Source: Geodermatophilaceae bacterium URHB0062 | GTDB lineage: Bacteria > Actinomycetota > Actinomycetes > Mycobacteriales > Geodermatophilaceae | Assembly (NCBI GenBank): GCA_000620185.1 | Contig: JHVO01000009.1 | Span: 186,001-250,000, forward strand | Direction: 5' to 3' | DNA length: 64,000 bases | Part shown: piece after piece, positions 1 to 6,832 of the stretch | Numbering within the stretch: position 1 is the stretch's first letter | Layout of the letters: each line of letters begins with the position of its first letter | Made by a program: the position numbers and the translations under genes | The notes under the pieces: model-generated | Databases searched by the model: none | What the model was told of the DNA's origin: nothing | The model's input: the letters and a program-made list of their open reading frames with translations, nothing else

Positions 1-7
1 CCAGAAC

Positions 8-997
8 GTGGCGGAACAGCCCTCGGTGCCGAACTACCGGGACACGACCGGCGCATTCACGCGCGATGACGAGTTGTGGGTGCGCTTGAAGGGCCCGGTG
101 ACCGTGGCCGCCGTCGGCGCCGCTGCCGCCGAGCTGGCCGGTCGCTCCGACGCGCGGCTCGTCGTCAGGGGAGCGGAGGACACGGACCTCGGCTTCCTCA
201 GCGACCTGCCGCCGCTGCACCACCTCCAGGTCTTCACGTCCGGCGTCCGGGACGTCGGAGCGCTGGCCCGCCACGCCGACACCCTGCGCACCGTGCAACT
301 GAGCCTGGGCCGTCATCCGGTCGCGGTCGACGTCCTCGGCGCGCTTCCGCAGCTGCGTCAGCTGTACTTGTTGAAGAACGGGCCGGCGGCGGTCAAGGGC
401 GCACCTGACGCCGTCGCGCACGCGACGCAGCTGGAGCACCTCGTGCTGCACAGCACCACCATCCCGAGCATCGCACCGTTGACCGGCCTACCGCAGCTGC
501 GCGGCCTGGCGCTCAAGCTCGGCGGCGCCCCCGATCTCACGGCGTTCCCGGAGCTGCCCGCGCTGCGCTTCTTCGAGGCCTGGCAGGTCCGGGGCCTGAC
601 CGATCTCTCGCCGATCGCCGCTTCACCCACGCTGGAGGTGCTGAACCTGGAAAGCCTGCGGCGTGCGACGCTGCCGGACTTCTCCCGCGCGGTGTCCCTG
701 CAACATGTGTTGATCGACAACCTGCCGATGACCGAGGGCCTCGCCGGGCTCGCCGCCGCCCCCGCCCTTCGACAACTGACCATCGCCCGGCCCGTGTTCG
801 AGCCGGCGGAGGTCGACGTCCTACGCGGGCACCACACCTTGCAGGCGGCATGGATCCCCATCCGTGGCCGCGGGGTCACGGACGACGAGATGCGGCTGGG
901 GTTGGCACACCCGCACGACGCACCCTTCGTCGCGTTCGGTGCCGGGGTGATGGGGCTTCCCCCGGACGGCTGGGATGGCCACTACCTCGACGGCTGA
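8..997 (+). CDS. Leucine-rich-repeat-like protein, possibly 5' truncated
   Basis: A 329-residue frame starting at GTG only 8 bases from the window edge, so the true start may lie outside. From about residue 70 onward it shows irregular leucine-rich repeats of the LxxLxLxx type (LPQLRQLYLL near 115, LEHLVLHSTTI near 143, LPQLRGLALKL near 160, LEVLNLES near 210). There is no signal peptide or membrane segment, so a cytoplasmic protein-interaction scaffold is the simplest reading. It ends just before a strong hairpin (1039-1070) that separates it from ssrA. Function is unknown. The repeat assignment is fairly secure; partner and role cannot be inferred. Confidence 0.7.
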   Translation: MAEQPSVPNYRDTTGAFTRDDELWVRLKGPVTVAAVGAAAAELAGRSDARLVVRGAEDTDLGFLSDLPPLHHLQVFTSGVRDVGALARHADTLRTVQLSLGRHPVAVDVLGALPQLRQLYLLKNGPAAVKGAPDAVAHATQLEHLVLHSTTIPSIAPLTGLPQLRGLALKLGGAPDLTAFPELPALRFFEAWQVRGLTDLSPIAASPTLEVLNLESLRRATLPDFSRAVSLQHVLIDNLPMTEGLAGLAAAPALRQLTIARPVFEPAEVDVLRGHHTLQAAWIPIRGRGVTDDEMRLGLAHPHDAPFVAFGAGVMGLPPDGWDGHYLDG

Positions 998-1038
998 CTC
1001 GAGCGCCCTCACCAGCCACTGATGAGCGCCCAGACACA

Positions 1039-1070
1039 CGTCGGGCCCGGTCAGATGACCGGGCCCGACG
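1039..1070. terminator. Perfect inverted repeat, probable bidirectional terminator
   Basis: Arms of 15 bases (CGTCGGGCCCGGTCA and its complement) separated by two bases form a very stable hairpin between the convergent LRR gene and ssrA. There is no U tract, as is common for actinobacterial terminators. Confidence 0.6.
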
Positions 1071-1093
1071 TGGTGGAACGGGGGTTCACCTGC

Positions 1094-1150
1094 GGGTTCT
1101 CTCCGAGCGGCGGATTCGGGGAAACGAATCCGGGTTTTCGGGGAGAACCC
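1094..1150 (-). terminator. ssrA: Nested hairpins just 3' of tmRNA
   Basis: An outer 8-bp stem (GGGTTCTC at 1094-1101 with GAGAACCC at 1143-1150) encloses a perfect 7-bp stem (GGATTCG at 1112-1118 with CGAATCC at 1125-1131). The structure begins six bases past the tmRNA discriminator base, so it is probably the ssrA terminator or a 3' processing structure. Confidence 0.5.
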
Positions 1151-1155
1151 CGGGG

Positions 1156-1527
1156 TGGAGGTGGCGGGAATCGAACCCGCGTCCTTCGGCGCATTACCAG
1201 GGCTTCTCCGAGCGCAGTTCGCGCTGTCTCTGCTCGGCCCCACCGATCCTGCGAACGAGTCGGTGTGACGGGCCCAGTTGCTGTGAGATGTCCCGCGCGC
1301 ACCCGCAACCGGTGCGCGCAGTGAGTCATCTAGCTGATGCCAGGATCCGGGCCGATGACGAACCCGGGCTGACAGAGTCGCCTAGCTGCTATCAGGCAGC
1401 GAGGGCGAGCTCGTGCTGCTTAGGAGCGGCACTTGTTGGTTTGCAACGGATGGTTAACGAGATCATCGTTGCCTTCCTCGGCTCGCTTCCCCTGGTCACA
1501 CGACCGAAGTCGAGACCAATCACCCCC
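1156..1527 (-). ncRNA. ssrA: Transfer-messenger RNA (tmRNA)
   Basis: This RNA rescues stalled ribosomes together with SmpB. The 5' end (GGGGGTG, complement of 1521-1527) pairs over all seven positions, with one G-U pair, with CACCTCC at the 3' end (complement of 1157-1163). The T-arm reads GGGTTCGATTCCC and the D-like region begins ATTGGTCTCGACTTCGG, both tmRNA hallmarks. The 3' CCA is not encoded: the discriminator A is followed by CCC, so CCA would be added post-transcriptionally. A tag frame ending E-L-A-L-A-A and tandem stops TGA-TAG lies at 1430-1389. The resume codon is ambiguous (see findings). smpB is 12 kb away on the same strand. Confidence 0.95.
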
Positions 1528-1544
1528 TGTGCAGTTGTGCAGTG

Positions 1545-1550
1545 ATCCTA
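1545..1550 (-). promoter_or_regulatory. Possible -10 element of ssrA
   Basis: TAGGAT on the minus strand lies 17 bases before the mature tmRNA 5' end, which fits a precursor trimmed by RNase P. No convincing -35 hexamer was seen, so the call is weak. Confidence 0.3.
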
Positions 1551-1631
1551 ACCGCTCGAGGCCCCATCGTGTTCCCCTCGCGCCCGGCGTCACCCGTGTT
1601 GATCAGGAACCGAGGGGACGACGGTCGGCGG

Positions 1632-2057
1632 TCAGTGCACGCCGCGCAGCCACCACCGCTGCCACGGCGTCTCGACCGCCCTCGGGTGGTACCGCTGCCG
1701 CACCCAGCCCACCGCCTCGCTGGGCGACAGCCCGTCGAGGACGGCGAGCGCGGCCAGCGCCGTCCCCGTGCGTCCGACGCCGCCGCGGCAGGCGACCTCG
1801 ACCCGCTCCCCCGCCGTCGCCCGGCGGTGCGCCTCGTGCAGCGCGTCCAACGCGTCGGCGCGGTCGCGGGGCACCCGGAAGTCCGGCCAGGCGATCCGCC
1901 GGTGCGGCCAGGGCGGCAACGGCCCTTCGGCGAGCACGAGCGTGAAGTCGGCCGGCACGACGTCGTCCCCCAGCCGCCGGCCGCGCACCCGGGCGCCGCC
2001 CGGCAGGGCGAGCACTCCCGCGTCGTCCGCCCAGTCGGCCACCACACCTGGATCCAA
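1632..2057 (-). CDS. Protein-tyrosine/dual-specificity phosphatase-like protein
   Basis: A 141-residue protein carrying the CX5R phosphatase loop: C90-R-G-G-V-G-R96 followed by T-G-T-A. Cys90 would be the nucleophile and Arg96 the phosphate ligand; Asp59 in AWPDF is a candidate general acid. The residue before Cys90 is Ala, not the usual His, which is common in bacterial members of this family. It follows corA by 6 bases on the same strand, so the two are likely co-transcribed. The assigned TTG start is weak and GTG codons four and five residues in are alternatives. The substrate is unknown and could be a phosphoprotein or a small phosphoester. Confidence 0.75.
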   Translation of the reverse strand: MDPGVVADWADDAGVLALPGGARVRGRRLGDDVVPADFTLVLAEGPLPPWPHRRIAWPDFRVPRDRADALDALHEAHRRATAGERVEVACRGGVGRTGTALAALAVLDGLSPSEAVGWVRQRYHPRAVETPWQRWWLRGVH

Positions 2058-2063
2058 CGGCGC

Positions 2064-3203
2064 CTAGATCCAGTCGCGCCGCTTGAACACCAGGTAGAGC
2101 ACCACGCTGACGGCGATCATGAGCAGCAGCGCCAGCGGATAGCCCAGATGCCAGGCGAGTTCCGGCATGTCCTGGAAGTTCATCCCGTACACCGTGCCGA
2201 CCAGGGTCGGGGCGAAGAGGATGGCCGCCCACGCCGAGATCTTCTTGACCTCCTCGCCCTGGGCGATCGAGGCCTCGGTGAGCTCGCGGATCTCGTCGTT
2301 CTGCCGCTGCGCGACCAGCGTCGCGTTGACGGTGAGGATGTCGCGAAGCTGCAGCCGGAACGCCTCCACCCGCTCGTTGACCTGCGTGACGTGGTCGGCG
2401 ACGTCGCGCAGGTAGCTGCGGAGTTCCTCGTCGACGCCGTACTTGTCGAACCCGGCGGTGATCGCGGCGAGGATGCCGGTCAGCGGCTGCGCGGCGCGCT
2501 GGAACTCCAGCACCTCCTGCGACAGCTCGTAGATGCGCCGCGACACCCCCGGGTCACCGCGGAAGACCTCGGTCTCGATCTCGTCGATGTCGTTGGCCAG
2601 CCCGTCGACCACCGGCCGGTACCCGTCGACGACGGCGTCCAGCGTCGCGTACAGCACCGCCTCACTGCCCTTGGCCAGCAACGCCGGCTCGCTCTCCAGC
2701 CGCCGCCGCACGCGCGAGAGGTCCGGCGACTCGCTGTGCCGCACGGTGACGGCGAAGTCGGGTCCGAGGAACAGGTGCAGTTCGCCGAACTCGACCTCCT
2801 CCACCTCGTCCCGGTACCGCGCGGCCTTGAGGACGACGAACAGCGTCTTGCCGTACCGCTCGAACTTCGGCCGCTGATGCGCCTTGATGGCGTCCTCCAC
2901 GGCGAGCTCGGGGAGGTCGTACAGCTCGGCCAGCTCACCGAGCTCGTGCGGCTCGGGCCGGTAGAGCCCCAGCCACGCCATGCGCTCCTCGCCCCCGGCC
3001 AGCTCCTCGCGGCTCTCGGCGAGGCTGGCCGGTGTCGCGACCCGGCGGCCGGCCGAGTACACGGCGTTGTCGATCAGCCGGGACCGGCCGGTGACCACGG
3101 GCGTCGCGGGCTGGCGGAGGGGAGGCGTCAGCGTGCCCCCGACCCGCGGACGGCGGGCCAGCGTGGACAGGGCGGTGAGCGGCGCGAGACGGCGATCGGT
3201 CAT
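2064..3203 (-). CDS. corA: CorA family magnesium/cobalt transporter
   Basis: A 379-residue inner-membrane channel for Mg2+ (also Co2+ or Ni2+). The N-terminal two thirds are a large soluble alpha/beta and helical domain. The C-terminus has two membrane helices, with the diagnostic G-M-N pore motif (YGMNFQDMPEL) at the end of the first helix and a short basic tail (KRRDWI). About 85 residues precede the conserved domain, which is longer than usual. The start at 3203 has GGGAG six bases upstream, inside a palindrome. A 19-codon leader ORF lies 81 bases before the start (3285-3344), suggesting translation-coupled control. The phosphatase-like gene follows directly. Confidence 0.93.
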   Translation of the reverse strand: MTDRRLAPLTALSTLARRPRVGGTLTPPLRQPATPVVTGRSRLIDNAVYSAGRRVATPASLAESREELAGGEERMAWLGLYRPEPHELGELAELYDLPELAVEDAIKAHQRPKFERYGKTLFVVLKAARYRDEVEEVEFGELHLFLGPDFAVTVRHSESPDLSRVRRRLESEPALLAKGSEAVLYATLDAVVDGYRPVVDGLANDIDEIETEVFRGDPGVSRRIYELSQEVLEFQRAAQPLTGILAAITAGFDKYGVDEELRSYLRDVADHVTQVNERVEAFRLQLRDILTVNATLVAQRQNDEIRELTEASIAQGEEVKKISAWAAILFAPTLVGTVYGMNFQDMPELAWHLGYPLALLLMIAVSVVLYLVFKRRDWI

Positions 3204-3211
3204 GACGGACT

Positions 3212-3223
3212 CCCGGATCCGGG
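3212..3223 (-). promoter_or_regulatory. Palindrome covering the corA ribosome-binding site
   Basis: CCCGGATCCGGG is a perfect 12-base palindrome. Its minus-strand right arm contributes GGG to the corA Shine-Dalgarno sequence GGGAG. Folding would hide the site, so it could act with the upstream leader ORF. Structure-based regulation is inference. Confidence 0.35.
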
Positions 3224-3284
3224 GACGGCGGAGGACACGGCGAGGTCCTCGCGCACCGGGCGCCGGCCGGGAGCGGCCAGGGGC

Positions 3285-3344
3285 TCAGATCGGGAGGACC
3301 CCGGGATAGGTACTGGGAGGCTCGGTGCGCGCGCCGGTGCGCAT
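3285..3344 (-). CDS. Short proline-rich leader peptide upstream of corA
   Basis: A 19-codon ORF (MRTGARTEPPSTYPGVLPI) starts with ATG and is preceded by an exceptionally strong Shine-Dalgarno tract, AGGAGGGAGGG, ending five bases before the start. It contains an E-P-P run and two further prolines, and it stops 81 bases before corA. Proline and acid-rich leader ORFs (mgtL type) control magnesium transporter genes in enterobacteria by destabilising ribosomes at low Mg2+. That this one works the same way is inference from position, the ribosome-binding site and composition. It could also be a chance ORF. Confidence 0.45.
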   Translation of the reverse strand: MRTGARTEPPSTYPGVLPI

Positions 3345-3438
3345 GGCGTCCCTCCCTCCTGCCAGGCCGCGGTCCGTTCCGATGGCCGTCGTCCATGGTC
3401 CCACGGGTTGTCCAGCCCCCCGGACGGGTGATCCGGCC

Positions 3439-4326
3439 TCAGCGACCGCCGGCGAAGATTTCGGCGGAGAACGCACCGCCGGCGACCAGCCGGCGTGCGA
3501 AACCCTTGCCCAGCTCGGTCACCCGGGCGGTGCGCTCCGGACCGAGCACCAGCCACGGATCGGCCGACAGCACATCGGTCTCGGCCTCGACGCGGGCGCG
3601 CAGGTCCCTGCCCTCGGCGGTCAGACCGCCCTCGGCGTCGAGCAGGCCGCGCTCGACCAGAGCGGCGGACTCCGCGGCCCACTCCTCCTCGCTCCACCCG
3701 CGGGTCGCCTTGGCTGCGGGGAGGGTGAAGCCGCGACCGGTCGCGGTGTGCGTGATCAGCGCCTCGAGGCCGTTGAGGTCGGCGTGCAGCAGGGCGGCGA
3801 TGTGCCCGTCGCCGCGGTGCTCGCGCAGCAGCGTCGCCGCATGCCAGAGGTCGAGCAGCGGCTCGCCGGGCCAGCCGAGGTCGGCATGCCCCGCGTACAG
3901 GGGGCGCCCCTCCGGGGTCAGCGCGTCGCACGCCTCCCGCAGCAGTCCGGCCAGCTCGGCGAACTCGGCAGAGTCGATCGCCTCGTCCCCGAGCAGGCGG
4001 GTGAGCGAGGCGCGGGCGACGTCCCAGCGGGCCTCGATGACCTGCTCCGGGGAGGCCAGGGTCCACGCGCGGGGGATCATGTGCGCCACGAGCGACGGGG
4101 AGAAGTTGTAGAAGGTCGCCGTCACCACCCCGGCTCCGACGGCCCCCATGGGCGCGGCCCGCCCGGCGAAGTAGGACATCCGGCCCGGGCGTAGACCGAT
4201 CGCACTGAACCGCTCGTCGTGCTCCGGCGCGAAATACATGTGCGAGTGCAGGGGCTCGACGGCGCGGTGGGCACGGGCGACCGCACCGGGCTCGAGGTGG
4301 GAAGCGGGCTGATCGGCGGTGACCAT
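3439..4326 (-). CDS. SCO6745-like protein (winged-helix-like fold), conserved in Actinobacteria
   Basis: A 295-residue soluble protein starting at ATG 4326. It resembles the actinobacterial SCO6745 family: an opening HLEPGAVARAHRAVEPLHSHMYFAPE, recurrent helical segments, and a C-terminal part rich in LVERGLLD..GGLTAEGRDLRARVEAETD that looks like a winged-helix or MarR-like module. No catalytic motif is evident. The frame is open far upstream, but the upstream part overlaps kaiC antisense and lacks family similarity, so the ATG at 4326 is preferred. It is divergent from kaiC with about 110 bases between starts. Function is unknown; a DNA- or ligand-binding role is only a guess. Confidence 0.65.
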   Translation of the reverse strand: MVTADQPASHLEPGAVARAHRAVEPLHSHMYFAPEHDERFSAIGLRPGRMSYFAGRAAPMGAVGAGVVTATFYNFSPSLVAHMIPRAWTLASPEQVIEARWDVARASLTRLLGDEAIDSAEFAELAGLLREACDALTPEGRPLYAGHADLGWPGEPLLDLWHAATLLREHRGDGHIAALLHADLNGLEALITHTATGRGFTLPAAKATRGWSEEEWAAESAALVERGLLDAEGGLTAEGRDLRARVEAETDVLSADPWLVLGPERTARVTELGKGFARRLVAGGAFSAEIFAGGR

Positions 4327-4435
4327 GGGCCGCACCCTAGCGATGCCCAGTAGGGCGCCCTCGGCGGCGGCATCGATCCCTTCCGCGCCGCGGGGCATCG
4401 CGACTAGCTTGATCACAACCCCCGCGGGAGGTCCT

Positions 4436-6181
4436 ATGGCGGCGACGATGCACCCGCCGGGGACGGCGCCGTCGATCAGGTCCGCGGTGGCCAAGGCGCC
4501 CACCGGCATCCAGGGGTTCGACGAGCTCACCGGCGGGGGGCTGCCAGGTGGCCGGGCGACCCTGGTCACCGGGGGCCCGGGTTCGTGCAAGACGTTGTTC
4601 GGCATCGAGTTCCTCGTGCGCGGCGCCCAGGAGTTCGACGAGCCGGGCGTCCTCCTCGCGTTCGAGGAATCGGCTGCCGACCTGACACAGAACGTGGCCT
4701 CGCTCGGCTTCGACCTGGCCGGCCTCGAGACCGACGGTCGCCTGGTCATCGATGCGGTCCGGATCGATGCCTCCGAGATCGTCACGACGGGCGACTTCGA
4801 CCTCGACGGCCTCTTCATCCGCCTGGCGTCCGCGGTGCAGTCGGTGGGCGCCCGGCGGGTGGTGCTGGACACGATCGAGGTGCTGTTCGGCGCGCTGGGC
4901 GACGAGGCGATCGTGCGGAACGAGTTCAGCCGGCTGCTGCGGTGGCTGAAGGACCACGAGCTCACCACGGTGATCACCGGCGAGCGTGGCCGGGAAGGGC
5001 AGCTGACGCGGTACGGCATCGAGGAGTACGCCTCCGACTGCGTGATCGTCCTCGACCACCGGATGCAGGACGAGATCGCCACCCGGCGGCTGCGCGTGGT
5101 GAAGTACCGCGGCTCGCTGCACGGCACGAACGAGTACCCCTTCCTGGTCACCGACCGCGGCCTGCGGGTCTGGCCGATCACCTCGACCTCGCTCACCTAC
5201 GCGGTCTCCACCGAGCGGGTGTCACTGGGCGTGCCGCCACTGGACGAGATGCTGGGCGGCGGCGTGTACCGCGGGTCCACCGTCCTGGTCACCGGCACCG
5301 CCGGCACCGGCAAGACGACGCTGGCCGCCTCCGCGGTCGACGCGGCCTGCGTCCGTGGCGAATCGGCCCTGTTCGTGTCGTTCGAGGAAGCGCCCGCCCA
5401 GATCATCCGCAACCTTCGATCGGTCGGCATCGACCTGGGCCGGTGGGTGGACCAGGGGCTGCTCCGGCTGTGGGGCGAGCGAGCGACCGCCTTCGGCCTC
5501 GAGGCACACCTGTCGGGGATCGAGAGGCTGCTGGAGGAGACCGAACCCACCGTCGCCGTGCTCGACGCGGTCGGCAGTCTCAGCAACGTCGGCGCGGAGG
5601 CGGAAGTGACGTCGGCCGTCGTCCGCGAGGTCGACATGATGAAGTCCCGCGGCATCACCGGGATCCTGACCAGCCTGAGCCACGACGCGCAGCGGGAGTC
5701 CAGCTCGGTCGCGGTCTCGTCGGTGGTCGACACCTGGCTGCTCCTGCGCAACGTGGAGAGCGACGGGGAACGCAACCGGCTGCTGTTCGTGATGAAGAGC
5801 CGGGGGACGGCGCACTCCAACCAGGTGCGCGAGTTCCTCCTCACCGACCACGGCGCCGAACTGCTGGACGTCACCGTGGGCGCGCGAGGCGTGCTGACCG
5901 GCTCTGCCCGTCTGGCGCAGGCCGCCGAGGAGCGCGCGGCAGCCGCCGAGAGGAGCGCCGAACTGGAGCGGCGACGCATGGCGTTCGCACGGCGCACCGC
6001 CGAGGTGGACGCCGAGGTCGCGGCCCTTCGCGCCCAACTGGCCACCGAGAGCGCCGAGCTCGATCTGCTGGTGGCCGAGGAGTCTCGCGGCGTGAGCGCG
6101 CGCGCCGCGGACCGGGCAAGTCTCGCCCGCCGACGCGAGAGCGGATCCGCCCACGCGGCACCCGCATCCCGGGATGGGTGA
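4436..6181 (+). CDS. kaiC: KaiC-like double-domain RecA-fold ATPase/kinase with coiled-coil tail
   Basis: A 581-residue protein starting at ATG 4436, preceded by GGGAGG five bases upstream. There are two tandem KaiC domains. CI has Walker A GGPGSCKT (46-53, Cys in place of the last Gly) and catalytic Glu77-Glu78. CII has a canonical Walker A GTAGTGKT (287-294) and Glu317-Glu318. By alignment to the region around cyanobacterial Ser431/Thr432, Ser428-Ser429 (in [10 protein letters not shown]) are the expected phosphosites. The KaiA-binding tail is replaced by a charged coiled coil of about 85 residues (about 496-581). It is first in a four-gene operon with two KaiB proteins and a SpoIIE phosphatase; no KaiA is present. 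Whether it oscillates or is a stress-signalling KaiC is open. Confidence 0.93.
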   Translation: MAATMHPPGTAPSIRSAVAKAPTGIQGFDELTGGGLPGGRATLVTGGPGSCKTLFGIEFLVRGAQEFDEPGVLLAFEESAADLTQNVASLGFDLAGLETDGRLVIDAVRIDASEIVTTGDFDLDGLFIRLASAVQSVGARRVVLDTIEVLFGALGDEAIVRNEFSRLLRWLKDHELTTVITGERGREGQLTRYGIEEYASDCVIVLDHRMQDEIATRRLRVVKYRGSLHGTNEYPFLVTDRGLRVWPITSTSLTYAVSTERVSLGVPPLDEMLGGGVYRGSTVLVTGTAGTGKTTLAASAVDAACVRGESALFVSFEEAPAQIIRNLRSVGIDLGRWVDQGLLRLWGERATAFGLEAHLSGIERLLEETEPTVAVLDAVGSLSNVGAEAEVTSAVVREVDMMKSRGITGILTSLSHDAQRESSSVAVSSVVDTWLLLRNVESDGERNRLLFVMKSRGTAHSNQVREFLLTDHGAELLDVTVGARGVLTGSARLAQAAEERAAAAERSAELERRRMAFARRTAEVDAEVAALRAQLATESAELDLLVAEESRGVSARAADRASLARRRESGSAHAAPASRDG

Positions 6182-6512
6182 CATGGACGCCAACGGCCCT
6201 GGCTACGACGACGAGTCGGGCGCGCCACCGATCTACGAGCTCCGCCTGTACCTCGCCGGGCACAGCCCGAAGTCGGTGCGCGCGGTGGAGAACCTGCGTC
6301 GCGTCTGCGAGGAGCACCTCCCGGGGCGCTACCGGATAGAGCTGGTCGATCTCCTCGAGAACCCGCAGCTCGCTCGGGGGGACGAGATCATCGCCGTCCC
6401 GACGCTGGTCCGGAAGCTGCCCGTGCCCGTACGGAACATCATCGGCGACCTGTCCGACACCGAGAAGCTGCTGGTCGGCCTTCAGTTGCGCACCGCGAGT
6501 GGCCGGCAATGA
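6174..6512 (+). CDS. kaiB: KaiB protein, canonical type
   Basis: A 112-residue thioredoxin-fold KaiB. The core follows cyanobacterial KaiB closely: [46 protein letters not shown] and [12 protein letters not shown]. The Gly-Asp of IIGDLSD match the residues that govern KaiB fold switching (Gly88 and Asp90 in Synechococcus). The first ATG (6174) overlaps the end of kaiC by 8 bases; ATG at 6183 is an equally good start with GGGATGGG upstream. It should bind the KaiC CI ring. A 20-residue acidic N-terminal extension is not part of the usual fold. The stop overlaps the next gene (ATGA), indicating translational coupling. Confidence 0.93.
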   Translation: MGDMDANGPGYDDESGAPPIYELRLYLAGHSPKSVRAVENLRRVCEEHLPGRYRIELVDLLENPQLARGDEIIAVPTLVRKLPVPVRNIIGDLSDTEKLLVGLQLRTASGRQ

Positions 6513-6832
6513 CGGCCACCGAGGACACCCCTCGCTGGTCGCTGGCGCTGTACGTGAGCGGCGCCTCTCCGCACTCGGCGCAGGCCCTCGAGACGGTCCG
6601 GCGCTTCTGCGACGAGGAACTCCGCGGTCAGGTCGAGCTCCAGATCGTCGACGTCGCCGACCAGCCCGCCCTCGCCGCCCGGGAAGGGATCGTGGCCGTA
6701 CCCACCCTGGTCAAGCGGCGGCCCGCGCCGCCACGACAGCTCGTGGGTGACCTGGCCGACGTCGACCGACTCCGCGCCGGGCTCGACCTGGGGGCCGCCC
6801 ACTCACCGCCGTCCGCACCGGGCGCGACGTGA
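6509..6832 (+). CDS. Second KaiB-like protein, divergent
   Basis: A 107-residue KaiB-fold protein overlapping the preceding kaiB by four bases (ATGA). It keeps the outline of the family: [47 protein letters not shown] and [11 protein letters not shown]. Many positions differ from the first copy; LENPQLA becomes ADQPALA and IIGDLSD becomes LVGDLAD. It could be a second KaiC partner, a regulator of the first KaiB, or an adaptor linking KaiC to the downstream phosphatase, in the way SasA and CikA use KaiB-like surfaces in cyanobacteria. The partner is inference. Confidence 0.88.
   Translation: MTATEDTPRWSLALYVSGASPHSAQALETVRRFCDEELRGQVELQIVDVADQPALAAREGIVAVPTLVKRRPAPPRQLVGDLADVDRLRAGLDLGAAHSPPSAPGAT

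Noticed and set aside
1542-3431. A long open frame on the plus strand opposite the phosphatase and corA genes
   Set aside because: Its product is Arg/His/Pro-rich with no family motifs. It is the antisense of corA, which has the GMN motif.
4327-5196. N-terminal extension of the SCO6745-like gene
   Set aside because: It runs antisense through kaiC and has Ser/Arg-rich shadow composition. ATG 4326 gives a family-sized protein.
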